Translations under genes and position numbers: made by a program
Source: Agapanthus africanus
Taxonomy: Eukaryota; Streptophyta; Magnoliopsida; Asparagales; Amaryllidaceae
Direction: 5' to 3'
Assembly: GCA_030015575.1 (NCBI GenBank)
Contig: CM057337.1
Span: forward strand, 341,878,583 to 341,942,582
DNA: 64,000 nt
The notes under the pieces: model-generated
The model's database searches: none
What the model saw: the letters and a program-made list of their open reading frames with translations, nothing else
Told to the model about the DNA's origin: nothing
In this document: piece after piece, positions 12,862-24,829 of the stretch
Layout: every line of letters starts with the position of its first letter
Numbering within the stretch: the first letter of the stretch is position 1

Positions 12862-14556
12862 TGCCATGTCATTACACAGTAGAATTACTGCATCATAATA
12901 TGACTCCTTGCATAATTACTTGCTATAGTTACAAATACACCTTTTTACATTGTTGGATATGACCTTGGAGAAATTGGGAACCACAGGATTTATTTTAAAA
13001 CAGGATTCATTTTAAAGAGCGGTTTTCCCTTAATATATGCATATTACTGTTCCATGTTGCATGAATTACTAATATGCTTACATTCTGTTATATGTCACAT
13101 ACATCATGCTTTACGATTTTAAGTATTGAGATGTGCTGTTTTCATGTGATTTCTGGATTTGAGAACCGTGGTTATTTCAAAGGAAAGTATGTATTGTTTT
13201 AAAAACCCGTTTTCTCTTGATATGATATTTCAGTGCGTCCACCATATGTTTTCTCGGTTTTGAGATTGACATGTTTCACCCGATTCGAGGAGGAAGAGGA
13301 ACCATCTGCGGGTGTATGGTGGACCCGGTATGGTACCCCGAGGCGAGAAGGTTGTAGATGATGGTGTTGAGCCCAGCAGTGGGACCACAGCCTATCGGTG
13401 ATAGTATTTAGACCTGGCAGTTATCCGGAGGATACCGACCGGAGTCATGAGATGGATGCAGGCCAGTCCGGATATCCGGAGCCTGAGATATGAGGATTTA
13501 CTTGTCGATGATGGACACAGGTTTCATTATATTTCGAGTGTCGGTGTCGGACACTCAGGTTACATGTTTTGGTGTGTTATTGATGGACACACAGATTCTT
13601 GATATCCTCATATCTTTACATGCATATGCTATTACGATGTTTCGAGTGGACGAGATCAACATGCATACTGGCATTGATTACATTACTGGTTGATATCCAC
13701 ATGCATACTGGCATTGATTACATTATTGGATAATATCCACTTGCATACTGGCATTTATTTATATTGTTGGTACACATTTACATACGGTCACCCTAATTAT
13801 CATAGTATTACCTTCATGATATAGTTGACCTAGGAAATCGTTATTTTATTCGATTTCTACCCGTTAATGTTTTCTACTCACGAGTTGGCAACGCACCCCC
13901 GTTGTACCACAGTTATTGCAGGTTGACCGGATGGATCGATAGCGGCATCGTTGGCGCATAGCTTGCTTTTAGGTCATTTCCTTTGGTAGATGGTACATAT
14001 CGGATCATGCCACTATTGTATTTATTATTCATTTGTATCTAGTCAACTCCATCAATCAAAACCAGTATTTGTATATAAAGTAAGACTCAGTGGGACTTGT
14101 AGTGCGATGGGTTTTATATTCACTTTTTGGGTTGATGTCTTGCTTTATTCATTAACTTTCATGTGGATCTTCGCCGTTGGGCATCGTATACTTGTTTTAT
14201 TACTTGCGTTGTTGCGAATCCGCCGTTTGTCGAAGAGCTAGATCCCGCTTGGGGATGCCTTTTATATTATCTTGTATTTATAGTTTTGGATCAAAATATA
14301 CAATGGTGGTGCTGCCCAATTTTTTTAAAAGACGAACATGTTTTACAATAGTTAGATAAACTAGCATTTTCATGTTCCCTTTTTCTATGCATGTAAGAAA
14401 ACATTTTTCTTCATTATACCTTGTTTCAAAACTGCACTTCTTATATTTCTTTAAAAGGTTTAGATTTCTGGGTTTCAGCTTACTTGAATTACGTTACGCC
14501 TTTAGACGTTGCGTGATTTAAGTGCTGGTCACGAGCTAATATTTCGGGTCGTGACA

Positions 14557-16630
14557 CTACCCCGATGCGAGGTTATCAGATTGATTGGTTCCAGTTAGAG
14601 ACGACTTCACGCAGGTACGTTAAGAGTCGATAGAAGACGATCGAATGTTAGAAACCCATTTTTCCAAGTTTAAAGTATTCGGAGAAACATGCAAGTAATT
14701 CCGTGGACACTCTTGAAGAATGAAACCCTAACTCGATATAATGACCATGAGAACGCTTGGAAACCTTAGGGTTTGCAGCAGTTCAGCGGTGCCATTGATT
14801 AGGCTTGGGTTTGCCCTTCTACGGTTGGTCCATAGGTACTGTGGCATGTACTGGAATACTATTAAACTGTACTCAAGATGTTGAGCTTTTGGGAGATTAT
14901 GAGACTTTGACGAATCGATCGAAAAGTTCGACATCATTCGGATATCATATGATGGGATACATTGCTTGGGAGACTCCAGATACGAGTATAGCCGTTGGAG
15001 CGCAGTCCATGCAGCCACGAAGAGACGAGTACGAATCAGTCGACATTAGAGAAAAGTGGAGTATGTGGTTCGTACGAGATCTTGATGAGATGACGTTCCA
15101 CTCCACTGACACTAGAGTTGTGATACGCATGCAGAGGCGTTCCACATGGATATATCTTCCAGAAGGAGTCGCGATGAGTATGCAGCCATTCCAGAACAAG
15201 AAATAGATTTAGTAAAAGATGATAACTTCCGGGCAGTTCGGTATAAACGATATTGGAGGAGACTTCGACAACATCTGTCTGGAATACCATACGAGAAGAC
15301 TTGGACCCAGGATCGGTCATATTACGCACACCCAGTAGGCCAGAGTTCGACACCGTCGACGAGACATGTTATGAGTGACCACGACAGTTGGCCAGAAATT
15401 CTTACAGGATGTGCTAGAGCGGGACTGTTTCTGCCACCATTGATTTCGGTATTTTGGACAATTTATTTGCATGATTAAGATTTTGTGCACCACAGTTGCA
15501 CTTGACTTCGATTTGATGTTATTCGAGATGCTGATTTTGATTTCATACCTATGGTATGCATGTGATTTGACTTGTGCTTTCGGCATAGTTTTCATGCACT
15601 TTTAGTATTTTCGATTTGTGCACACTGATGCACATGATTGTGAGATTATATACTATGGTATATCTGATTTGGATTTGGATTGAAATATATTGTATATTGT
15701 CGATTTCGATTGTGATATTCGATATTTGTTTTCATGAACCTTGTGCACTTGACTTGGATTCTTGTGCATACTTGGGCGCATGATGCGATTTTGGTGCACG
15801 CCAGATGCACTAAATCGAGATTCTTCGTGCATATCAGATGCAGCTAATATTGCTGTCAGGCACATCCGTTGCCTTTGACAGGTGTTTCGTGAACATTCGT
15901 TGCACTTAGATTTTGTTCTGTGCACATGTATGGCACATTCATGGATTTCGATTTCCATGCCCACCAGACGCACGCGACATTTTATATATATTTTGGGATT
16001 GATTTTCCCTTGAGCAGCATGTTTTATGATATTTACTATTTGATATAGTAGCTGAGCAGGACTAGTCCGAGGACAGTACCTGAATATATTTTTGCATGCA
16101 TTGATAGTTATTGAAGGGATTTCGAAAAAGGAGCTATAGTCTCAGTATTTACCTACGTGTCCGAGATGACACGAGACATTTAACAAAGAAAACCGTTCTA
16201 AATTATTTTCAAAACGGCGGGATGTGTATGCTAAATAAATGATATATATACATATAGTTATTTTCTTATAATAGACGTCCGCCACTGTGCAGTGATACGC
16301 ACATCGCACAGCGACATGAAACAGTTTGGCATGCATTGCTTCCAGATGTTTTAATGATGTTTACATGTATAGTTCGAGGTATATCATGTTAGTTTTCGTA
16401 TTGGATTTTGATATTGGTGTCTTCACCATCACGTCGATGATTGCGGGATGGTTGACGGAGTTTTGATTCTGATTTATATATTCGTTTTCATGCCCATGCA
16501 TTGCGCTACGATGCGTTTTATGTATTTATGATTTCGGAACCCCGACGACTTGATCTTTTTACTGAAATGTTTTAGTATTTGGGGGGTTTAAATTTAAACT
16601 CGGGGACCGAATTTCTTTAAGGGGGGAGAC
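14557..16630 (+). mobile_element. LARD B internal domain (3' part, non-coding)
   Basis: The segment starts abruptly at the end of LARD A's LTR and matches LARD C from about 34757 on. Its first part (14691-14849) is the block shared with the copia G leader. A stretch at 14945-15206 can be read as a frame that also exists in C at 35143-35328, but the differences are mostly amino-acid changing and C has a stop, so I do not call a gene. The stem-loop array follows at 15484-15976. The domain ends in a purine tract at 16618-16630. The 5' half and 5' LTR of B lie left of the window, beyond LARD A. Confidence 0.85.
15484..15976. repeat. Degenerate stem-loop array in LARD B
   Basis: Units include GTGCA..TGCAC near 15485, a perfect CATACC-TAT-GGTATG at 15544-15558, and AGGCA..TGCCT near 15858-15874. 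The different arm sequences at similar spacing argue for kept pairing. Confidence 0.7.
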
Positions 16631-17117
16631 TGTAACATTTCAGAAATATAAAATATTATTTTTGGGAATTTGTATAATTAAATAATAAATATCATGAATA
16701 TTTTAATGATGCGGTATAATTAAATACTGATAAAATGGAAAATATTTGGAAAATTGTAGAAATTACGTAAATGAGGGTGTTTTTTATGATTTATACAAAT
16801 TACAATTTTGATAATTAATTATACACTATTTTAATACTAATCGCGATTAAATATCGCTAATGTTGCATTAATCCGGTTTTGTGCACATGACATGCACCAT
16901 GTCACATTTTAACACTTGTTACATTTTTATCATGGTTTTTCTCATCTTTCATGCATTGTTTGTGTTTAAATGAGAATGGAAAGAAAAGAAAAGAAAAGAA
17001 AAGGAAAATGATAAAATATTGGGTAAGGTTATGAGAGAGAGAGGTGAGGGGTCTTTGACCAAGCTCCCATTGTTTCCCCCTTAATTATATTTCATCTTTT
17101 CCTATTCTCCCTCTCCT

Positions 17118-17300
17118 ATGGCTGCTGCACTCTCTCCCTCTCCCCTCTACCTTCTCACAACACCACCAAAAACAACCCAAAACATCATCCCTACTTCAAT
17201 AAAAAAAATGCACAAGCTCTTCACAAGCACTTCGGACCAAGAAAGGATGGATTTTGGACACTTGGGGCAACTCAAGAAATTTCTTGAGTTGCCAAATGAG
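17118..17300 (+). other. Possible first coding exon inside LARD B LTR (61 codons)
   Basis: An ATG downstream of the GA-rich tract opens a 61-codon frame ending PNE exactly at a donor-like GAG|GTAATT. If spliced to the acceptor-like site at 18037 the frame would continue about 21 codons to a TGA. Related frames begin at 30477, 49015 and 56942 in other LARD LTRs and share MHK..TS..DQ, but differ in length, and J has a stop at 57083. I recognise no domain. It may be a small peptide, an untranslated exon, or a chance frame kept by LTR similarity. Confidence 0.3.
17268..17291. repeat. Perfect 24-bp palindrome
   Basis: CAACTCAAGAAA is followed directly by its complement, ten bases before the donor-like GTAATT. 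LARD J has an 11-bp-arm version at 57089-57112. Confidence 0.9.
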
Positions 17301-18037
17301 GTAATTCCATTACCATTAGCATTGTATTTCACTCACTTGAGCACCTATGTAAGTTTGGAAGTGATTAAGTGATGTTTAGTGGGGTTTGAAGATTTCAAGT
17401 TAGGGTTTTAAGGAATTCTTGAATTGAGTTAGTGTAATTGTGTTAGTAGTAACCTCAAACCCCCTTTAATGATAGTATATTGAATGAAACCGGAGACTAA
17501 CGCCAAACCCCAAAACATTGAAACCCCGATATCGGGAAATTGTGTAAATTTGTGATGTTATTGGAGATCTGCTATCACCCGGGGACCCTAGGATTTATTT
17601 TGCAAACACAGTGATACATGCAGGCACCTAAGAAGCTACCACAGAGACCTGAGACCCAACCACCACATACAGGCCGAAGATTTATTCACTCTGGCCACAA
17701 ATTGCAGCCGGGGTAGTGGGGATTTTGTTCGTGTCTGTTCCAGGGACTTATCTCCAGTAAACTAGATCCTCCATATATGTAAAATTGGCTAATTTGATCT
17801 AGGGTAAAATCTGGGACCATTTTCTTGAGTTGCTGCATTTTTTGGCGACTTCGTTTTAATTTAGGATTTGGTATTTGATATTGTATTCCGTCATGTGGCG
17901 TTTGAACGTCAACGACTAGGGTTATTGGTCGTGTTTTGCATGCGGGGCTATAGGTTTTAACCTATGAGCGAAACATGTGCCGTTTTGGTTTTCCGACTTG
18001 ATTTTAATACGCATTTGCGATTGTGTATTGGTTGTAG

Positions 18038-18108
18038 GTACCCCCATGTGGACTTCGAAATGTCAAGCAAGCACGGGGCGACATCGGCATCGACAAGCAA
18101 TGATCGAA
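18038..18108 (+). other. Possible internal exon in LARD B LTR
   Basis: This roughly 71-nt block is bounded by TTGTAG|GTACC and GAA|GTGAGTAG. The same pair of boundaries is seen in LARD A (about 4717-4790, 11956-12020), C (31396-31465, 49937-50005) and J (57836-57910). GTGAGT fits the plant 5' splice-site consensus. I infer splicing; no transcript data are available. Confidence 0.35.
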
Positions 18109-18605
18109 GTGAGTAGATATATCTACGGGGGAAGTTGGGTGGATGGCGTATAGCACCCCCGCAGTTCATAGTGTAGTATACGAATACGTATACATATATA
18201 TATATATATTATGTTTATTATGAGACTTGATGATTATCTAATTAGACTTTAGGAGTACGTGGATAAATTTTAGTGTAATTCGATGATAGTGTCGATAGTT
18301 AGTTTTAGACGCGAACCCTAGATTAATGATTTGCATACACGCATACATACACACTTGCATACATTTTATTACTTGTGCGTGTATGGGGATAAATATGTAT
18401 ATATAAATACACATAAGTATGGGACTATGTATATATATATATATACACGTATACATTTACATGAATGATGAGGATAGTATATGGTATTTGGAGATGAGTC
18501 GATGGGATTGGGCATGATGCCATGAGATCGGTGATGTGATTTGGTTCGCATATTGGGATACGACATGTTATTATAGCGGATCCTTAGGCAATGTGTTCAT
18601 ACACA

Positions 18606-18608
<3 letters not shown>

Positions 18609-18636
<28 letters not shown>
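18609..18636. repeat. (AT)n microsatellite
   Basis: About 14 AT units; a second run lies at 18823-18850 and a shorter one at 18892-18906. Confidence 0.9.
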
Positions 18637-19296
18637 GGTATCAGTATTGTACTAAACTTAGATCGGTACTCCCAGTTCACGATATGTGACGATAAGCATA
18701 CCAGATGAATAATGAGATAAATGTGATATTGACCCATACCTAGATTTGGGATGCCGTACGATGGATTTACCGTACGAGCTATATTGATGATAGATCCGCA
18801 CACTTGACTCGAGGATGTCAAATGATATATATATATATATATATATATATTGTATCGTACGCGATACTATTGAGGCGAGATCACCGACTATTATATATAT
18901 ATATATAGATCGACTCAGATTTAGGTGGTTTTCCTTACCCTTTCGATCGGTCTGTTAGTTTAGTACAGTAATTTACCTGTAGATATTAGACTAGACTCGG
19001 GTCATACCTATTTCAATTTTAACGAATCGTGAGTATTTTAAAGACAGGCCAGGGATTCTACGGATATTTCAGAGGTAGTACCTTTTCTTAAAGACACCGT
19101 AGCCCTATTTTCTAAACACCACGATTCATGTTATTTCAAACGGCAAACTGTATGACCCATATAAATTAATGTAGATTATTTATTGTTGTGTTTATTATTC
19201 AGCTCTCGCATATTCTTGATGTTCGCATCGTATTGCATGCTTATATTGTGGTTTCATATACTATTATTGAAATTATGCTGTCAGGACACCAACACC

Positions 19297-19362
19297 ATTA
19301 CCGATGATACGTATGTTTCACGTACACCTACTTGTCGGCTCACACACATCATCATCGGTAAT
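19297..19362. repeat. Conserved 66-bp LTR hairpin (LARD B)
   Basis: Arms ATTACCGATGAT and ATCATCGGTAAT pair perfectly over 12 bp. Confidence 0.75.
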
Positions 19363-20953
19363 TGCCGTGCCACGTACACTGTTGTGAATATCAATTCATT
19401 TATATCGCTTGTTAGCTGATAGTTCCGATATATTATTATTGTGATAACCTACACATTGCATTTATATCTGTGATTGTCATGCATAATTATACGTTCATTT
19501 TCATGCATTATTTTCAGGGCCAGTCCGGATTGCCGGAGCCCAATATTTTAGAATTCATTGTTTATTTATTGACTTTTTATTTTGGATTTCGGATTTTCCA
19601 TAAGATTTCTGGATTTGGAGAAACCGCAAGATTTAATAAACTCATTTATCATTTTAAAGGATAAAAGTGTGGTTTTCTCATGTTATGATTGTGATATGTC
19701 CACCATGAGTTTTCTCGGCTCTTAAGCGATATCATACACCCGATTCGAGGAGGAGATGAACCGTCTGTGGGTGCATGGTAGACCCGGTGCGGTACCCCCG
19801 GGCGAGAAGATCGCAGAGGATGGCGTTTGAGCCTGTGATAGGGGAACATTGCTGACCGGTGATTTTTTTAAGATTTATGATAAAGGACGGTCTGGATAGC
19901 CGGAGCCTGAGATATTCAGATTTGATGATACAGGCCAGTCCGGATAGCCGGAGCCTGAGATATTAAGATCTTTGGATATTGAGACATATATTTTGTGTCG
20001 ATGTTTGACACTGATTTTCTGATGATACTTTAATGTTTATACATAAATCTCACTATACTAAGAAAACAGCTTTCTCATTCATGACGTATTCTGTTTTCAT
20101 TATATCGCATTCATACCTCATATTTACGATATATTGCTACCTAAGGCACTGACACGTGTACATGGGATTACACTTATGCATAGATGTTTACCCTTGCCTT
20201 TATTTTATACTTCAGGCTATATTATCATTGAGGATTTATATTATGATCGTATTGACCTAGGATTGAATCATACATATGATTTCTGCTCGGTGATGTTTTC
20301 TACTCAAGAGTTGGCAACTCACCCCCGTTGTGCCACAGTTTCTTGCAGGTTTTGCTGTACAGGTTTCGTTACGGCTTTGCTGGCACACTGCTTCATTCCG
20401 GGTGATTGCTTTAGTAAGTGGGTCCACTCGCATCGTGGCCGCCATTGTACTCTATTTTATTTCAGTTGTATCTTGTAAACTCCATCAACCAGACTTGTAT
20501 ATTTTATAACCTTAGAAGAAAAGTTGTTTATTATTTCGACCTTAGAGCCGCGCTTGTATTATTATGGTTTTCATGTTGATTTTGAGTTTCCTTTTGAGTT
20601 TTGATCCTCGCCCTTGGCGTTGTATAGTATATTGCTTGCATGGTTGTGACCATCAATTGACGAAGAGCTAGCCCCCTCTTGCGGATGTCTTTATTCATAT
20701 TATGCATGTTGTACCCTTTTGGGGCCAGTATTTACAAAGGAAACTCTGCCGAAATTTTCAGAAAAGACTTGGGATTTTAAAAATGCATATTTGGCTTATG
20801 TTATTAAAACCACTTGCTTTAAAGATAATTTTTCTTCACTTTTTCTTTAAAATGGTTTAGAATTTTGGGATTTTTGGCCTACTTGAATTAGATGGGGTCC
20901 TATAGACTTCATATGATTCAAGTGCCAGTCACGTGCCATTTTGGATCGTGACA

Positions 20954-21380
20954 GTCGTACTACTATTTTGGCCTTTGTTAAGGGTATGTACTGGTAGGTT
21001 CAAATTAACCTGGACAATGACGGGTAGAACTTGACATGTGACTTAGGATATGTTGGCCTTCGTCAAGGTCAAAAGAGCATGGTGGTAAAATCACATCGGA
21101 AGTTTCTAAAGAAATTGAAGCTTACCAGGCATGCACATACCTTCTGGAGTATGATAACTTGAGTGGATTCCATCAGGTTATCATGCGATGATAGTTGGAT
21201 CCCGATACCCACTAATGAGTTGGTTTACTCCTTGGGTGATTTTAGATGATCTCGACTAATTCTTCTTTTAGGTTTGGAGATGAATTTGAGGATACAGTAG
21301 GAGACATCCTGATTAGATAAAGTGATTGACCATTCTGATCTAGGTTAGAATGCACGCTGAGTGTTTCATTTCTCTCTCTC
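20954..21380 (+). mobile_element. Copia E leader fragment
   Basis: This non-coding stretch aligns with the copia G region just upstream of pol (reverse complement of about 40920-41443). It includes two decayed copies of the TTTGTTGGCCT...GTCAAGG motif (near 20971 and 21053). A CT-rich run ending TTTAGCAG at about 21369-21388 matches the acceptor-like tract at the start of copia G pol. Its upstream end is cut by LARD B. Confidence 0.75.
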
Positions 21381-24300
21381 TTTAGCAGCGACCATGGCCC
21401 GACCCTACACTATAACTCAGTAACCCAGTTAACCGAACCTTCTTAAAACACATTGGTTTCTGAATTGTCAGTGTTGCATATATCTTTGCCACACCTACTT
21501 TTACCCTTTGCTTTTCTCCGAAACATTCCGTATCACTACGAAGATCCACATTTATTGGATATGACCATCGTATAGTTACATACGAACTCGAAGAAACTTG
21601 TTTCAGATTCGAGGATGGTTTCCGGTTCTGGAGAAAATGAATAGGACTATTCAGTTGTCTTTTCCTTTTACCTTCTCTCAGATTGTGAGGGCTCCTAGAA
21701 TTAGAAAAGGGTACACATATTACGCTTATTGGATAGTCTTCTTCTAAACCGTAGGCAGGTGCCGAAAGGTGGGGAAGGAAGAAAACCAATTAGCCTAAAT
21801 GTGGAGTACAGAAGGTAATAAGTAAAGACAAATAAAAGGATTAGAAAGAGAGCAAAGTAAATTGCAACTGCTATCATTCACGACCAAACCACGTATTTCA
21901 TCGCCACTCCTACTTCACCTTTGAATTTCTCCATAACACCTCGTATCACTATGAAGATCCACAGTTATTGGATAATCCGTCGTATAGTTACATACGAATT
22001 CGAAGGAACTTGTTCCAATTCGAGGATGGATTCTTGCTCAAGAGAAATAGAATAAGGTTTATTCAGTTGTCTTTTATCTTTACCTTCTCCCAAGTTACGA
22101 GTACTCCTAGGATAAGAAGAGTACACCTATTATGCATATTGGATAATCTTCTTCCAAACCATAGGCTTGTGTCGAACGGTAGGGAAGGAAGAAAACCATT
22201 TAGCCTGAGGATGGTGTATAGAAGGTAATGAGTAAAGACAAATAAAGGGATTTGGAGAGATGGGAAAGAAATATACGGTTACAGTCATGAATCTGGATAA
22301 AGAAAGAGGCATTACTAGGAATACCCGACTACCCCTTCGAAACATTTTCATATTTCAGTTTCACTGTCCGTTGTTAAATGAAAATTGATTCCAAATTAGA
22401 TTCTTGCTCCAGGGTTTGTATTTACCAGACTTGATTCTCACATCTATATGGTTTTACAGATGATGAGTGGAAGTAAGTTATTGGGAATTAGGTGATTACA
22501 TCCTTTTTATATCGGAATTCGTTGTAATTGGTGATATTTGAGGAAATCACCTGAGGTTTTTCCTGACGGCAAATATTTGGTTTTGAATATCCATTGTTAT
22601 GCACCAATTTCAAACTGATATATCTGTACATTTATTTTATAAAGTGAGATATAACATTTTGAAATTATGTCCATGACATTTACCTATATCAGTTGATGGT
22701 TAGGTAAAGAGCATTAAACAGTGGTGTATTTCTTCTTAACCATAGTACAGTTTTCAATCTACGATGCACAGGGTATGAGTTATTAAAATCAGGGGACTGA
22801 TACAAAGTATTGTATATTGTCCAGTGTCCATTTGGACAGAGGGGTTAGTACTCGTACTATATTCTGTTTACTTGTAACTTCTCCAGTTTTAGACAAGTGT
22901 TTTGTAGAAATACAAGGTCCAAGTTTTGAATAGGTACAAGAATAAAGTAGAGAACCATGTGCTATAAGTATCAGGATTCTTCAAGGTGATCAAAGATGTA
23001 GATACTTGTGTTTTGTATTCGGTTGATAGTAATGGTATTGAGAACTTGTTTCTCTTTCAGGTTACTCATATCCGGATGCACTCCTGAGTTGAGTAATGAT
23101 GATTGACCTCTTTCCATTTAGATGACATGCACTGGAGACAGCAGTATGATTTGAATCTGGTTCCAATTAAATCAGTGCCTATGTTTCTATATTGTATATA
23201 GAATGGTTCATATCTTAACGATGTTAAGGTATATTGAGTTGTTCGGCTTATGCTTAAAACCATACTCTGAATAACTCAAGGCACGTTTCTGTAATGGCAG
23301 TTTATGGGTTAACTCGGGCTATGACGAGGGTTAACTTTCTAACATCTGGAAGATCAATAGTGATATTATTCTTGACTCGCCACAGTTTTAGTAAAATGGA
23401 CTTTTTCAGAAAACAGTAGTAGGAGTATGGTAGAACTGGAAGTGATTCCGGAACCGCAAACGATTACTGAAAATTTAATAGGATCTAAAGATTCAATCAG
23501 GATTAACATTCCATTAGCCACTCCGCAGAAATGGTGGGTAACCTCAGGCGCCTGAGAGGTACTTCGATATCCTCAAAGACGGTGACAGGGAAGTTCTTGT
23601 TTATCCAGACCTTCCATTACTGCTGTTCTAGACTATGATAACCGGCATGGGGATGAGTATAGCGCCATTCTAAACTAGCTTTAGAAGTGCGCGTGTATAT
23701 GACTTCGCCAGAAGGTTGTTGTAGTCAGTGGGAGCAGCGGAAGTATAGTGGACTAGTAGCTTATGTCTATTTATAGACTAAAACAGGTATAGCGGAGATA
23801 GATCATCTATTTTTTATGTGACAATCATAGGCTTTGACTTCATCATAATAGGAGATGGATCTGTTAAGAAGGTAGTAGGGTGGTATGTCCTGGTATTTGG
23901 ATGACATGCACTTTTAGGAAGTGAAATTCCTATACTACAATCGGCTATACTGTGGTTATCACATAGTGGTTTCTCAATATAGGATTTGGATATTATATCA
24001 AGCATTTTGGTTACTAGATCTATGGCTTTAGACCTAGATTTGGGTAGTTTCCCAATCTGGATACTAAGACCGTATTCTAAAGGTGTTTTAGAATGGACGA
24101 CTATTGGCATGGTGGTGTACCTGTAGGTGATGGAGTCACCCTCTCTAAAGGTGTCTTACAGACTAAAGGGGAGAGGGATATGCATGATTGGCATATCATT
24201 TGCTTCGGCAATTGAGTCAATCATGAGATGTCAAGTAGCACACCAGATGTTGTTTTTGCTCTAGATGCAATAAATTGATATATTAATCCAATCCTGGAGA

Positions 24301-24815
24301 AACGTTCGGAAGCAGTTTATGAACATAAGTAGATGTTCTAGGGATTTGGTAAGGGCAGCCTCCTTCGGGAGACGGTTATCATTCCGGGCTTCCAAGGTGA
24401 CCTGGATGACAGAGTGACTGTCAGAGTTATAGTTTTCCCTCTTTTGAGGGGCAGTAGTTTGGACATGTGGTCTAAGCGGATACTGAGAGAGGCATGGCAC
24501 AGGATACTGATTAAATTCAGTTGACGATACAGTCTAAGAAGTTTACTGGATTTGGAATTCATTTGTGAACTAGGTCACATCAGATATCCAGACATATTCT
24601 AAGACAGATATTGCTCATTTCGAGGATGGCTTTCTCCGCGAACTTGAGATAAAGAGAGACATAGAAAGAAACAATGGAGCGGATTCACTCACTGAGGCTA
24701 TTTCTCGAACGCAAGAGTTTTACAAACGAGCTTTATGAAACTGATTAGTAGAGAAGTTGGGTGTTCGGTATCACACGGACTGTGAGTATGCGACACCGCA
24801 ATAATTAGCCTTAAG
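21381..24815 (+). pseudogene. Copia E: heavily decayed pol
   Basis: A plus-strand relative of the copia G polyprotein, traceable only in patches. The N-terminal region is disrupted by a 413-bp tandem duplication (about 21490-22270). Integrase-like sequence lies near 22855-23000, a degenerate LDD box at about 23888-23905 stands where YVDD should be, and RNase H sequence ends near 24800. No frame longer than about 100 codons survives. The decay is heavier than in copia H, consistent with E being the outermost, oldest layer of the nest that also holds LARDs B and A. Confidence 0.75.
21490..22271. repeat. 413-bp tandem duplication inside copia E
   Basis: Two diverged copies start at about 21490 and 21903. 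For example, TATCACTACGAAGATCCACA-like sequence is at 21531 and 21944. A GGAAGGAAGAAAACCA landmark recurs near 21773 and 22183. Confidence 0.85.
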
Positions 24816-24829
24816 TGCAAGTGGGAGAT
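24816..24829 (+). other. Copia E polypurine tract
   Basis: GTGCAAGTGGGAGAT directly precedes the TGTTGG start of the 3' LTR, as in copia H and G. Confidence 0.85.

Larger units (their letters stand above)
10570..14556 (+). mobile_element. LARD A, 3' LTR (complete, 4.0 kb)
   Basis: The LTR starts TGTAACATTTCAG after a polypurine tract and ends GGGTCGTGACA. These are ends typical of Ty3/gypsy Tekay/Del chromoviruses. In order it has an AT-rich start, a GA-rich tract (about 10925-10995), a possible short ORF (11081), a donor-like AGGTAAAA near 11225, an acceptor-like TTGTAGGCACC near 11955, AGGTGAGTAG-like sequence near 12020, the 66-bp hairpin (12796-12861), the GAGTTGGCAAC motif near 13882, and the terminus. 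It contains TA and GT microsatellites that differ from the 5' LTR. What follows at 14557 is LARD B internal sequence, so A is inserted in B. Confidence 0.9.
16631..20953 (+). mobile_element. LARD B, 3' LTR (complete, 4.3 kb)
   Basis: The LTR begins TGTAACATTTCAG after a polypurine tract and ends GGATCGTGACA. It has the GA-rich tract (about 16975-17045), a short ORF from 17118, a 24-bp palindrome (17268-17291), donor-like GAG|GTAATT at 17301, acceptor-like TTGTAG|GTACC at 18037, donor-like GTGAGTAG at 18109, long TA runs, and the 66-bp hairpin at 19297-19362. Repeated TCCGG-4 nt-CCGGA motifs lie near 19514, 19890 and 19936. GAGTTGGCAACTC is at about 20308, before acceptor-like TTTCTTGCAG. After 20953 the sequence is copia E leader, so B is inserted in E. 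Confidence 0.9.

Noticed and set aside
14945-15206. Frame conserved between LARD B and C (GYIAWE..DTSIA.GAQSMQP)
   Set aside because: Most B/C differences change the amino acid, C has a stop at 35326, and A has no matching frame beyond a short patch; it looks like neutral drift.
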